A DNA stretch of 64,000 bases from Aliamphritea ceti (lineage in GTDB: Bacteria; Pseudomonadota; Gammaproteobacteria; Pseudomonadales; Balneatricaceae). The notes below the pieces were generated by a model, which saw nothing but the letters and a program-made list of their open reading frames with translations, was not told where the DNA came from and made no database searches. The stretch covers positions 2,232,001-2,296,000 of the forward strand of contig NZ_AP025282.1 in assembly GCF_024347215.1 (NCBI RefSeq), given 5' to 3'. Positions 27,098 through 36,168 of this stretch are shown in pieces (positions within the stretch are counted from its first letter, which is position 1; each line of letters opens with the position of its first letter). A program made the position numbers and the translations under genes.

Positions 27098-27108
27098 TTA
27101 CTATGTCT

Positions 27109-27153
27109 TTACTGGAAAGAGCCTTACTGGAAAGAGCTCTACTGGAAGGAAGC
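27109..27153. repeat. degenerate 15-bp tandem repeat
   Basis: TTACTGGAAAGAGCC (27109-27123), TTACTGGAAAGAGCT (27124-27138) and CTACTGGAAGGAAGC (27139-27153) form three tandem units. They lie in an open frame from ATG 27103 to a stop at 27190-27192 that would encode 29 residues with an LLERA repeat. No ribosome site precedes that ATG, so I record only the repeat. Confidence 0.8.
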
Positions 27154-27320
27154 TTTGCTTGGAAAGCAGTTCTGACTGAAAAGAAGCTTTAACCTTTTTC
27201 CACCGAATAATAATCATAAGACCTGCAGGGTATCCCTGTAATTTTCATCAGATGAGCAGTTATTTCAACCCGGTATGTGCCGGGCTGAAGCGTTCCTGTT
27301 GCTGATCTGCGGAGAGAGTA

Positions 27321-28427
27321 ATGAACGATTTTAATACCGCTGATTTTCTGAACCCGGTAGCCACCCAAACCTGGGGTAATGGCCGTCACTTAGTACGCTG
27401 TTCTAAAGTGATTCATGAAACCCACGATGTCTGTACCTTTACGTTCAGCATGGGCTTGCCGGTTTTGTTTTTCTTTAAACCGGGGCAGTTTGTAACCTTG
27501 GAGCTGGAAATTGATGGTGAACGGGTAATGCGTTCATACACTATATCCAGTTCACCTTCGATTCCGTATAGCTTCTCGATTACGGTTAAGCGCGTAACAG
27601 GCGGGGTGGTGTCGAACTGGTTACACGATAATCTCAGATCTGGCGATCAAATTGCCGTTCACGGTCCGGCAGGGCAGTTTAACTGTCTGGACTTTCCGAC
27701 TGATAAAGCACTGTTACTGTCCGGTGGCGTTGGCATTACCCCGGTTATGTCGATGGCACGTTGGTGGTTTGATACTGATTCTGAAGTAGACATGGTATTT
27801 GCACACAGCGCCCGTAGCCCGGCGGATATCATTTATGCTCGCGAGCTGGAATATATGTCCACCCGAGTGAAAAATTTTAAGTTACATCTTATCTGTGAGC
27901 GTTCAGAAATAGGCCAGGCGTGGGCTGGTTATCGTGGTTATCTGAATGAAAACATGCTGAAACTGATCGCGCCTGATTTTCTCGAGCGGGAAGTGTTCTG
28001 CTGTGGTCCTGATCCATATATGAAAGCGGTGCGAAAGCTGTTGGAATCGCTTGGCTATGATATGGATCGTTACCATGAAGAGTCTTTCGGCGCGACACCT
28101 GTTGAGGATGCCAAAGATGCAGAGCAACATGCAGATGAAGCAGATCAGCAGGAAGTAACAGGGGACGTTTACCAGGTCAGCTTCACTGACTCCGGTAACA
28201 GTGTCAGTGTAGTTGCAGGTACCAACCTTAATGAAGCGGCCAGTGAAGCCGGCGTTAATATTCCTAAAGCATGTGGCATGGGAATTTGCGGTGCCTGCCG
28301 GATTAAAGTTATCAGCGGTGATTATGAAATGGCGCATAACGGCGGCATTAATGAAGAAGAAGAAGCCGAAGGTTATGTTCTGTCCTGCTGCACCAGCATT
28401 CAGGGTGATATGACGATCGATTACTGA
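27321..28427 (+). CDS. ferredoxin-type NAD(P)H oxidoreductase with C-terminal 2Fe-2S domain, GbcB-like
   Basis: A 368-residue electron-transfer protein. An FAD domain (MRSYTISSSP, GVVSNWLHDNL) is followed by the NAD(P) domain (LLSGGVGITPVMSMARWW, EVFCCGPDPYM). A plant-type 2Fe-2S ferredoxin is at the C-terminus with C318-x4-C323-x2-C326 and a distal cysteine at 356 or 357. This order is that of the reductases paired with GbcA, CntA and VanA-type oxygenases. It most likely reduces the Rieske protein encoded at 20337, although the two genes are 5.7 kb apart and on opposite strands. Between FAD and ferredoxin modules lies an acidic linker (about 255-285). Confidence 0.92.
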   Translation: MNDFNTADFLNPVATQTWGNGRHLVRCSKVIHETHDVCTFTFSMGLPVLFFFKPGQFVTLELEIDGERVMRSYTISSSPSIPYSFSITVKRVTGGVVSNWLHDNLRSGDQIAVHGPAGQFNCLDFPTDKALLLSGGVGITPVMSMARWWFDTDSEVDMVFAHSARSPADIIYARELEYMSTRVKNFKLHLICERSEIGQAWAGYRGYLNENMLKLIAPDFLEREVFCCGPDPYMKAVRKLLESLGYDMDRYHEESFGATPVEDAKDAEQHADEADQQEVTGDVYQVSFTDSGNSVSVVAGTNLNEAASEAGVNIPKACGMGICGACRIKVISGDYEMAHNGGINEEEEAEGYVLSCCTSIQGDMTIDY

Positions 28428-28518
28428 TCACTAGCGGGTTTTTATTGATAAGGCAGCTGTGTCCGGTGAGTTTTTACGTTACTTTAAGTTAATCTTAACT
28501 GACCGGAACCAGCCCGTT

Positions 28519-29463
28519 ATGCAATCCCGTCGCCTCGATTTACCTTCGTTAACAGCTATTCGCGCTTTTGAGGTTGCAGCAAGGCAACAGAGCTTTAAAG
28601 CTGCTGCTGATGAGCTGTGTGTGACGCCAGCAGCGATTAGCCGACAGATTAAACAACTGGAAGAACAGTTAACGACCGCTTTGTTTGAGCGCGGCCACCG
28701 ACAGGTAAAACTGACGACTGAAGGTGAGCGGTTATTCAGGGCGACCAATAATGCGTTCGATGAAATAACCACTGTTGCCAGGGAAATACGTGGCCAGGTA
28801 GCTGATAGTTATCTTAATTTGCATGCGACCAGTTCTTTTTCCCGCCTCTGGATGGTCCCACGGCTTAGCCGGCTGCGTCAGAATTATCCTAATTTGCATC
28901 TACATCTGATCAGCGTGGAATCCACGCCGAACGAAGCAGATAAGTTTGATGCAGCGGTGACTCTGGGTTTGAATGAACTGGCCGGTTATCAGTCAGAGTT
29001 TCTTTTTGCTGAAGAAATATTCCCGGTATGTACACCTGAATTTTTAGCCCAGTATCCTCAGGCAGTAACATTGGAAGGCTTGCAGCAGTTGCCTTTGCTG
29101 GATCTGGATCCGGCATTCTGGCAGGCCCGCTGGTGGTCGCCGGTGAACTGGAATTTCTGGTTGAGCCACTGTGGCGTTAAGCAGCCGGAGGTTAAAGCAC
29201 AAATGTATTTTAGTCACTTGCCTATGCTGATGGATACGGTACTGGAAGGCATTGGTGTTGGCCTTGGCTGGCGCCATCTGACTGAAGATTTATTGCGCAG
29301 TGGGCGCCTGATCCGGCCAATTAAAGAAAGCTATTTAGCGCCTGAGCGTAAACATTATTTTGTTTGCAGAAAAGAGTTGGCTGATACCCCTGGTATGCGA
29401 TTGTTGCGTGATTGGCTGTTAGAAGAAACGGCAGTGCTTAGGGAAGTGGAACTTCCTGATTGA
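28519..29463 (+). CDS. LysR-family transcriptional regulator, GcvA-like
   Basis: A 314-residue LysR regulator with helix-turn-helix LTAIRAFEVAARQQSFKAAADELCVTPAAISRQIKQLE and an effector domain. I prefer ATG 28519, which puts the DNA-binding domain 11 residues from the start as is usual; a GTG at 28459 behind AAGG would add 20 residues. It differs from the LysR at 21880 but belongs to the same GcvA-like group. It lies downstream of the reductase gene in the same direction and convergent to the SDR genes, and may regulate this catabolic block. Confidence 0.9.
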   Translation: MQSRRLDLPSLTAIRAFEVAARQQSFKAAADELCVTPAAISRQIKQLEEQLTTALFERGHRQVKLTTEGERLFRATNNAFDEITTVAREIRGQVADSYLNLHATSSFSRLWMVPRLSRLRQNYPNLHLHLISVESTPNEADKFDAAVTLGLNELAGYQSEFLFAEEIFPVCTPEFLAQYPQAVTLEGLQQLPLLDLDPAFWQARWWSPVNWNFWLSHCGVKQPEVKAQMYFSHLPMLMDTVLEGIGVGLGWRHLTEDLLRSGRLIRPIKESYLAPERKHYFVCRKELADTPGMRLLRDWLLEETAVLREVELPD

Positions 29464-29501
29464 GCTAATACTAGTTAAAGCAACACTGCCGACAACTCAG
29501 C

Positions 29502-30260
29502 TCAAAAAGGTAAGGGCAGTTTAGCGGTGCGGCCGCCGTCGACAGTGAAGGTCTGACCGGTAACAAATCCTGAAGCTTCGCTGGCAAGGAAGACCACCAT
29601 AGCTCCAATATCATTTGGTTCACCGGTACGTCCGACTGGGTGCATTGCATGCAGGTCCTGCCTGGCCTGAGTAGGATTGTTCTGAGCATTGATGTAATCA
29701 TTGCTCAGGTCTGAGTTGATCCAGCCAGGGGCGATAGCATTACAGCGAATGCCATCTGTGCCTAAATCTACTGCCAGTGCGCGGCTGAAGCCATGAACCC
29801 CCGCTTTAGAAGCACAGTAAGCAGCATGAAGCGGATTAGCACCAATGCCTTCTATCGAGCCAATATTGATAATGCTACCACCACCTTTGGCACGCATCTG
29901 ACTAAGTAGTGCCTTACAGAGAAATACCGGGGCGCGCATGTTAACTGTCATCATCCGGTCCCAGTCTTCTTCTTGCATGTCATCCAATGCCATTTCAAAC
30001 ATGAAGCCGGCATTATTTACCAGAATGTCTGCACCGCCTAAGGCCTCTGCAGCTGCGGCTATTTCATAGGGAGCCTGCTGCTCAAGTAAATCAGCTTTAA
30101 TAAAACTAATCTGAGGGTGCTTTGCCAGTTCGTTATTCAGTGGCTGGCGCTGGGCAATTAATACCCGGGCGCCAGCGTTGAGCAGCTGTTGAGTGATGCC
30201 ACGACCAATACCCCGGCCGCCGCCGGTGACGATTGCTAATTTGTTATCCAGATTTATCAT
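29502..30260 (-). CDS. short-chain dehydrogenase/reductase
   Basis: A 252-residue classical SDR. The cofactor motif is TGGGRGIG (12-19), the NNAG motif is at about 82-85, the catalytic serine S135 and the Y148-x3-K152 pair (AAYCASK) are present, and the C-terminus keeps GQTFTVDGG. It resembles 3-oxoacyl-ACP reductase-like alcohol or sugar dehydrogenases. It starts 11 bases after the upstream SDR gene, so both form one operon. Substrate unknown. Confidence 0.92.
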   Translation of the reverse strand: MINLDNKLAIVTGGGRGIGRGITQQLLNAGARVLIAQRQPLNNELAKHPQISFIKADLLEQQAPYEIAAAAEALGGADILVNNAGFMFEMALDDMQEEDWDRMMTVNMRAPVFLCKALLSQMRAKGGGSIINIGSIEGIGANPLHAAYCASKAGVHGFSRALAVDLGTDGIRCNAIAPGWINSDLSNDYINAQNNPTQARQDLHAMHPVGRTGEPNDIGAMVVFLASEASGFVTGQTFTVDGGRTAKLPLPF

Positions 30261-30271
30261 GCCTGTCCCCC

Positions 30272-31048
30272 TTAGCCTGAAACCGGTTTGGCGCCGGTGA
30301 CTTCAATGGTTTCGCCAGCAATGTAACGGGCTTCATTAGATGCCAGAAAGGCGATTACATCTGCGATATCTTCAGGCTCAGCGATACGGCCAATAGGCAC
30401 TGTTTTATTGAGTTCTTCGACAGCTTTATCAGGATCAAGACCACGACGTTCGAAACCGGAGCGGATCATTGGCGTATTAATTTCGTGAGGGCAGACGGCA
30501 TTAACCCGAATGCCAAGTGGTGCACAGTCACGGCCAAGGTTTTTAGTCAGTGCTGCAACGGCACCTTTACTGGTGCAATAAGCGACATGAGCGGGGCCCG
30601 GATAAGTCCCCCATACAGAGGAGGTGTTCACAATGGCACCGCCATTTTGCTTCATGTGCGGTACAGCGGCGCGACACAGGAAAAACACAGCATTGAGGTT
30701 TACATCCATAGCGGTAAACCACATCTCATCTGTGGTTTCTTCGACGGTGCCCCGGGGAATAATGCCTGCGTTGTTAAGTAAGATATCCAGGCCACCAAAG
30801 GTAGCTACTGTATGTTCAACAACCGCGTCGCAATATTCGCGTTCACGCAAATTGCCGGAGAAATAGCGAATATCTTCACAATCACGGCCGGTTACCTCTG
30901 CAACGTTTGCTGCGACATCAGCACAGGCTGAATCATGCAGGTCTGCAATCATCACTTTCGCGCCTTCGCTGGCAAAGAGTTTTACTAAAGTTTGGCCTAC
31001 GCCACCGGCACCGCCGGTAATCAGCACGGTTTTATTTTCAAATCGCAT
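30272..31048 (-). CDS. short-chain dehydrogenase/reductase
   Basis: A 258-residue classical SDR with TGGAGGVG near the N-terminus, NNAG, a serine in VNTSSVWGTY and Y-x3-K in VAYCTSK; the last strand is IAGETIEVTGAKPVSG. I prefer the ATG at 31048 (MRFENK), eight bases after GAG; a GTG at 31063 would add five residues. It and the following SDR gene form a two-gene unit of unknown oxidoreduction, possibly of an alcohol or hydroxy-acid formed by the neighbouring pathway. Confidence 0.9.
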   Translation of the reverse strand: MRFENKTVLITGGAGGVGQTLVKLFASEGAKVMIADLHDSACADVAANVAEVTGRDCEDIRYFSGNLREREYCDAVVEHTVATFGGLDILLNNAGIIPRGTVEETTDEMWFTAMDVNLNAVFFLCRAAVPHMKQNGGAIVNTSSVWGTYPGPAHVAYCTSKGAVAALTKNLGRDCAPLGIRVNAVCPHEINTPMIRSGFERRGLDPDKAVEELNKTVPIGRIAEPEDIADVIAFLASNEARYIAGETIEVTGAKPVSG

Positions 31049-31324
31049 TTTGTACTCGCTCACAGAAAAGGTGTTATTTGTGTGCAGTGTGCGATGAGAA
31101 GGCGGGCAGCGACAAACTACTTATCAGGTGTTTTGAGGTTACCTGAAGTTAATTGAATTCTGGTAAATAGAAGTGAGGTTTAGTGTTTTCAGGCAAATAT
31201 TCAGTTGTTGAAAAATCATTAACAACCTGGATGTGTGTGAGTTTAAATCAAGTTGGAGTTTCTTGTTTTGGTCTAGCTTTATAGTCTGGGGGTGTTCATT
31301 AATCGTAACGCTGAGGAGGCAAGT

Positions 31325-31717
31325 ATGAGCATTTCAATGGAAGTCATGGATGAAATCAGGGCTAGGGATGAGGCGTTCACTGAGGCTTATCATAAAGGTG
31401 ATGCTGCCGGTTTAGCGGCGCTTTATACGAAGGACGGTGAGTTCTTGCCGCCGAATACCGATATCGTAAAGGGGCGGTCTGCAATTGAAAAGCAGTTCCA
31501 GACGTTTATGGATATGGGGGTGAAAGAGATCAAGTTGGAAACCACTGAACTGGATGGCTTTGGAAACACTGCTTTTGAGATTGGCACATATATTTTGGAA
31601 GATGCTGAAAATATGATGCTTGATCAGGGAAAGTTCATGGTTATCTGGAAGAAAGAATCAGGCCAGTGGAAACTTCACCGGGATATGATTAATTCAAATA
31701 TGCCTGCACCGCATTAG
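31325..31717 (+). CDS. DUF4440/SnoaL-like (NTF2-fold) protein
   Basis: A 130-residue protein of the NTF2-like superfamily, SgcJ/EcaC or DUF4440 type. It shows the usual helix-strand pattern: RDEAFTEAYHKGDAAGLAALYTKDGEFLPPN, then GRSAIEKQFQTFMDMG, then WKKESGQWKLHRDMINS. Such proteins can be isomerases, cyclases or ligand carriers. The ATG at 31325 has GAGGAGG five bases upstream, which decides it over a GTG at 31292. It is divergent from the SDR pair. Confidence 0.85.
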   Translation: MSISMEVMDEIRARDEAFTEAYHKGDAAGLAALYTKDGEFLPPNTDIVKGRSAIEKQFQTFMDMGVKEIKLETTELDGFGNTAFEIGTYILEDAENMMLDQGKFMVIWKKESGQWKLHRDMINSNMPAPH

Positions 31718-31756
31718 ATGACAGGTATCTCTAGTCAGGCAAGGTGGAAGGAAGGG

Positions 31757-31776
31757 CTGCCCGGATTACCGGGCAG
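31757..31776. terminator. GC-rich hairpin between convergent genes
   Basis: CTGCCCGG (31757-31764) pairs with CCGGGCAG (31769-31776) across ATTA. There is no adjacent T-run on either side, so it is a weak terminator candidate between the NTF2-like gene and the aminotransferase gene. Confidence 0.4.
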
Positions 31777-31843
31777 TCAACACGACAGGCTTAACAGTCG
31801 TTTCTATTTCTCGCTTTAATTTATTACTCTTTTTTGTCGATTC

Positions 31844-33190
31844 TTATTTATCGACAGCCGCAAACCCCTGATGCAGTGCGTTTACAATCTTATCGACTTC
31901 TTCAGTACCGATAGTCAGCGGTGGTGACAGAATGATCTTGGTGCCAACAGGACGAACAATTACGCCTTCCTGCAGTGCGACAGCTGCAACTTGATTTGCA
32001 AAGCCGCTCATTGGATCGATTGGCTCACGGGTTTTCTTATCGCTGACCAGATCAAGCGCAACCATCAGACCCTTACCGCGAATCTCACCGACAGAAGGGA
32101 AGTCCAACAGTTTAGCCTGTAGTTTCTCAAGCAGGTCCGCGCCCTGACGGCCTGCATTTTCTGGCAGATTTTCGTCTTCAACGATTTTCAGTGATGCCAG
32201 TGCAGAAGCACAGGCAACTGGGTGGCCAGAGTAAGTGTAGCCGTGCATTACCGCACCGCTAAAGTTGTCGCACTTTTCAATGCCGTCAGCAACACGCTGG
32301 TTGATGACTGTTGCACCCAGAGGGATGTAACCGGAGTTGATACCTTTCGCGAAACACTGGATATCTGCCGCAACGCCCCAGCCACGTACACCGAACATGC
32401 TGCCGGAACGGCCAAAGCCGGTGACAACTTCATCTGCAATCAAGAGTACGCCGTACTTGTCACAAACTTCACGGATCAGTGGCCAGTAATTAGCAGGAGG
32501 CACGATCACACCGCCGGCACCCTGAATTGGTTCAGCAATGAAAGCTGCAACGGTATCCGGACCCTGGAAAACGATCTCTGCTTCCAGTTGCTTAGCTGCC
32601 AGTTCACCCAACTCCTGAGGGTCTTCAGTGTTCCATGGGTTTCGATATAACCATGGTGTATCAATGTGGATACAGCCTGGAAGAACAGGTTCATAGTTAG
32701 TACGGAATACAGTGTTACCGTTGACAGATGCCCCGCCAAAATGAACGCCGTGGTAACCCTGTTTCAAGGATATAAACTTGTAACGCTGTGCCTGACCAAC
32801 GGCTTTCCAATACTGGCGGGCGAGTTTAAGCGCCGTTTCAACTGCGTCAGAACCGCCTGAGCTGTACATTACCCGTGCCATGCCTTCAGGTTCCAGCATG
32901 CCGATAATTTTATCAGACAGCTCGCTTACCCGTGGGTGGCTGATTCCATCGAAAATCTGGAAGTATTCCAGTTCATCTAACTGCGCCGTAATTGCGTCTT
33001 TAACTTCTTTACGGTTGTGGCCTACGTTTACGTTCCACAGACCGCCTACGCCATCGACCAGCCACTGGCCTTCCTGATTCTGAACGTAGTTGCCGTCACC
33101 CTTGGTAATAACAATGCCGTTACGTGAGCGTGGATCACCCGGGTGTACCATCGGATTCCAAAATGTCTGTGCTGGGCTGTTTGTACTCAT
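31844..33190 (-). CDS. class III omega-aminotransferase
   Basis: A 448-residue PLP aminotransferase. The Schiff-base lysine is K282 in CFAKGINSGYIPLG, the cofactor aspartate is D253 in LIADEVVTGFGR, and YSSGGSDAVETALKLARQY binds the PLP phosphate. It resembles beta-alanine:pyruvate, taurine:pyruvate and other omega-amino-acid transaminases (FWNPMVHPGDPR leader). GGAGAA precedes the ATG. Upstream lies a palindrome shared with the TctC/Usp and ALDH/porin units, so I infer that it works with them: transport of a compound, transamination to an aldehyde, oxidation to an acid. Confidence 0.9.
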   Translation of the reverse strand: MSTNSPAQTFWNPMVHPGDPRSRNGIVITKGDGNYVQNQEGQWLVDGVGGLWNVNVGHNRKEVKDAITAQLDELEYFQIFDGISHPRVSELSDKIIGMLEPEGMARVMYSSGGSDAVETALKLARQYWKAVGQAQRYKFISLKQGYHGVHFGGASVNGNTVFRTNYEPVLPGCIHIDTPWLYRNPWNTEDPQELGELAAKQLEAEIVFQGPDTVAAFIAEPIQGAGGVIVPPANYWPLIREVCDKYGVLLIADEVVTGFGRSGSMFGVRGWGVAADIQCFAKGINSGYIPLGATVINQRVADGIEKCDNFSGAVMHGYTYSGHPVACASALASLKIVEDENLPENAGRQGADLLEKLQAKLLDFPSVGEIRGKGLMVALDLVSDKKTREPIDPMSGFANQVAAVALQEGVIVRPVGTKIILSPPLTIGTEEVDKIVNALHQGFAAVDK

Positions 33191-33321
33191 TATTTTCTCC
33201 AGTAAGAAGTAAGCATCGGGAGAAAGCCGACCAACAAAAGGGGAAGATCTGTGGTCTGTTCTGCACGTAAAAACGGCAACTTTCTGTTGGGTTAAGTATC
33301 CCCCGGCTGGTTTATATGTAT

Positions 33322-33339
33322 ATCAACCAGATGGTTGAT
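33322..33339. promoter_or_regulatory. palindromic operator candidate, copy 1
   Basis: ATCAACCAGATGGTTGAT has perfect 8-base arms around GA. It lies 132 bases upstream of the omega-aminotransferase start and 120 bases upstream of tyrS, so it could serve either gene. Near-identical copies are at 52155 and 55323. Confidence 0.75.
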
Positions 33340-33458
33340 GCCGCCTTGGTGGAGCATCTATTAACATCGATTTAATTACTTAAAAAAGTACTGCATATAA
33401 GTACTTATATGAGCACCTATATAGCTACGCAGATAAGCGCCTGAAACCATTCTGAGAA

Positions 33459-34757
33459 ATGATAAAGATAACCATGACCACTGAAACCGCACGGCTGCTG
33501 GAAGACTTGCAGCAACGTAATTTGATTGCCCAGAAATCCGGAGATGATGAGGGGTTCACTGCATATTTTTCACAACCGGGCCGGGTGGTTTATTGTGGTT
33601 TTGATCCGACTGCTGACAGTTTGCACGTTGGCCATTTGGTGCCGCTGTTGATGCTGAAACGTTTTCAGCTAGCGGGCCATAAACCGTTAGCGTTGATTGG
33701 CGGTGCAACAGGCATGATTGGTGACCCTAGTTTTAAAGCATCAGAGCGGAGCTTAAACAGCGCTGATGTAGTAACTGAGTGGGTAACTAAATTAGGCCAG
33801 CAGATCACCGGCATTCTTGATGTTGAGAATCCCGCCAGTGCTGCGCAAATAGTTAATAATGGTGACTGGATGGCGGGAATGGATGTGCTGACATTCCTGC
33901 GTGATGTCGGCAAGTTCTTTTCAGTGAACAGCATGATAGGTAAGGAGTCTGTGAAGCAGCGGATCAACCGTCCGGAGCAAGGCATCTCGTTTACCGAATT
34001 TTCTTACAGCTTGTTGCAATCGTATGATTTCGCAGAGCTGAACCGGCGTTACGACTGTTCACTGCAAATCGGTGGTAATGATCAGTGGGGTAACATTACA
34101 GCCGGCATTGATCTGACCAGGCGGATGAACAGACAGCAAGTGTTTGGTATGACTTTGCCGCTGATTACTAAATCTGACGGGACTAAGTTCGGTAAAACAG
34201 AATCCGGTGCGGTGTGGCTGGACCCGGCCAAGACTTCGCCTTACAGCTTTTATCAGTTTTGGCTCAACAGTACTGATGCGGATGTTTATGATTACCTGCG
34301 CTACTACACATTCCTCAGTGTTGTCGAGATTGCTGAAATAGAAACTGGTGACCAGCAACGTAATGGCAAACCACAGGGGCAAAGAATTCTGGCAGAGCAA
34401 CTTACGTTACTGATTCATGGTGAGTCAGGGTTAGAACAGGCGCAACGTATTTCCCAGGCTATGTTCAGTGGAGATCCGCGAGCGCTGACACTGGATGAGT
34501 TGCAGCAGTTGAGTTTAGACGGCGCACCGAAGTTACAACAGGCGGCGGATAGTGATTTACAGGATGTACTGGTAAAGGCCGGTTTAGCCGGGTCACGCAG
34601 AATAGCCCGAGAACTGATGACAGCAGGTGCTGTACTGGTAAATGGTTTGGTTGTTGAGGATACCGATATGCAGCTGAGTCAGGCGCAAGCGCTATATGGC
34701 TGCTATGTGCTAATACGTAAGGGTAAGAAGCATTTCTGCCTGATAGAAATTAACTGA
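33459..34757 (+). CDS. tyrS: tyrosyl-tRNA synthetase
   Basis: A 432-residue class Ic synthetase that charges tRNA-Tyr. The HIGH motif is HVGH in FDPTADSLHVGHLVPLL, the KMSKS equivalent is KFGKT in SDGTKFGKTESGAVWL, the tyrosine pocket shows QIGGNDQWGNI, and the C-terminus carries an S4 RNA-binding domain (SRRIARELMTAGAVLVNG). It is closely similar in layout to E. coli TyrS. The first ATG at 33459 or the one at 33474 (MTTETARLL) may start translation; neither has a strong ribosome site. It sits oddly in a catabolic region, without translation-related neighbours, so it may be a second copy. Confidence 0.95.
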   Translation: MIKITMTTETARLLEDLQQRNLIAQKSGDDEGFTAYFSQPGRVVYCGFDPTADSLHVGHLVPLLMLKRFQLAGHKPLALIGGATGMIGDPSFKASERSLNSADVVTEWVTKLGQQITGILDVENPASAAQIVNNGDWMAGMDVLTFLRDVGKFFSVNSMIGKESVKQRINRPEQGISFTEFSYSLLQSYDFAELNRRYDCSLQIGGNDQWGNITAGIDLTRRMNRQQVFGMTLPLITKSDGTKFGKTESGAVWLDPAKTSPYSFYQFWLNSTDADVYDYLRYYTFLSVVEIAEIETGDQQRNGKPQGQRILAEQLTLLIHGESGLEQAQRISQAMFSGDPRALTLDELQQLSLDGAPKLQQAADSDLQDVLVKAGLAGSRRIARELMTAGAVLVNGLVVEDTDMQLSQAQALYGCYVLIRKGKKHFCLIEIN

Positions 34758-34772
34758 CAATATTAAGATTAG

Positions 34773-34803
34773 AACTGCCAGGCTGTTATAGCTGGCAGTT
34801 TTG
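34773..34803. terminator. intrinsic terminator between tyrS and the LuxR gene
   Basis: AACTGCCAG (34773-34781) pairs with CTGGCAGTT (34792-34800), followed by TTGG. It overlaps the last codons of the convergent LuxR gene. The T-run is short. Confidence 0.55.
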
Positions 34804-35502
34804 GCTGTACACAAGATTTGCTACTTCCGCTTTGCTGTTCACTGCCATCTTGCTAAAAATGTGTTGCAAGTGAGTCTTAATAGTTGCCAGGCTGCAACAC
34901 AGATTCTGCGCAATCGACTTATTCGGTAATCCCTGCGTCACTAGCTGAACGACTACACGTTCTTTCGCTGTCAGTTGGTATTCATCACAGAAGTCATCAA
35001 AACTGGTCTGCGTGGGTGTAGACAGATTTTGCTCCAGAGAATATTCGATAAAGCGGTGCAGGTGATTGATCTTTTTAAGATCATCACTGAGTATTTCTGG
35101 TTGATCTTTTGAGGTAAACAGAGCGGCACCTGCAATCAGTTTGCCGTCTACATGAAAGAATAATTCGACTATGTCCTGAATCCCCCAGGGGGTAACAAAA
35201 TCACGGTAATAAGGGTGATTATTGCGCCGGTACGGCAGCACCAGATCATTCATCTTTACTACGTCGGCACGGCTTTCCTTGAAGTTCGCTGGATATAGCG
35301 GGTCTGATTTATAAAAATCTGACAGGTATTCCCGATGCATCAGTGGCTGCATCTTATGGTTTTTGTAGCACATAGGCTTAGCGCGATCATCTAACAGATA
35401 AGTGACCGCGTGATTAACATCTACGACACCGGTTAGCAGTGTCAGACATTCATCCTGAAACTTATATAAACCTGAAAGACGTTGTTGATTGATCTGGCCC
35501 AT
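34786..35502 (-). CDS. LuxR-family (NarL-type HTH) transcriptional regulator
   Basis: A 238-residue regulator. The N-terminal 160 residues are a GAF-like sensory domain I cannot name. The C-terminal LuxR helix-turn-helix runs from LTAKERVVVQLVTQG to ATIKTHLQHIFSKM. There is no receiver domain or autoinducer-synthase neighbour. It is a paralogue of the regulator at 60862: both keep the Y-x-F-x-P plan and the ATIKTHL-x-HIF helix. The ATG at 35502 has GAGG eight bases upstream and is preferred to a TTG at 35523. It is divergent from the RTX gene, 666 bases away, and convergent with tyrS. Confidence 0.88.
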   Translation of the reverse strand: MGQINQQRLSGLYKFQDECLTLLTGVVDVNHAVTYLLDDRAKPMCYKNHKMQPLMHREYLSDFYKSDPLYPANFKESRADVVKMNDLVLPYRRNNHPYYRDFVTPWGIQDIVELFFHVDGKLIAGAALFTSKDQPEILSDDLKKINHLHRFIEYSLEQNLSTPTQTSFDDFCDEYQLTAKERVVVQLVTQGLPNKSIAQNLCCSLATIKTHLQHIFSKMAVNSKAEVANLVYSQNCQL

Positions 35503-36168
35503 AGCAGTTACCTCAAAGCACAAGCTGTACGTATTACTATGGACTGAGAGTAGCTGAAATGAAATAAAAAGTTAACATGTTAATTATATTTTTCTTATGC
35601 TCAATCATAACATTATTTGTGTCAGTCGAGCCAAGCAAAGAGGTTGAATTGGAGAATAGGCCTGAGTTTAACAAAGCAGTGATCATGGTGAGTTACTGAG
35701 AATATGACGCTATGTCACTCTAATTTGTAGGGAAATATGCATTTTCATTAAGATGTTTTGCAGCGGCTCAGAACATTTTATCTGGCTGTTTGCACAATTA
35801 TTAAAGCCTGACATATAAAAAAAATCGATCAATCTATCAGTTTTATCTATATTTAACTCCCTCTTTAGTCTTACGTGTTAAGGCTGGTTTTTGTAAATTT
35901 TTCTGTCTGACATTCTGCATGCAACTTTGGTCGCATTTAAATCTGAGTAATCCTTCATGTGCTACGCATCAGACGTGGTGCAGCTTTGATCAAAAAATAC
36001 CCGATTCAGCAATTACTGACTGCCAGGGCAGGTTGTGAAAAAAATGTAAAAAAAACAGATCGATAATGGCTTTTTTAGGTTAAAAAATGAACTGGTCAAT
36101 TTTTGACAGGTGACTGAACGCTATCTTAGGCTCTGGCCTTCCATAACGTTCTGGAGACAATAAAAAAA
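35503..36168. promoter_or_regulatory. long AT-rich upstream region of the RTX gene
   Basis: 666 bases of AT-rich DNA separate the LuxR gene from the divergent RTX operon. TTGACA at 36103-36108 is followed at 18 bases by TAGGCT, a weak promoter candidate. GGAG at 36153 serves the RTX start at a rather long distance of 12 bases. No gene or exact palindrome was seen. AT-rich long leaders are usual for RTX operons, where H-NS-type silencing often acts; that is inference. Confidence 0.5.

Noticed and set aside
28459..28518. GTG start for the LysR at 28519
   Set aside because: Adds 20 residues before a canonical LysR helix-turn-helix; kept only as an alternative.
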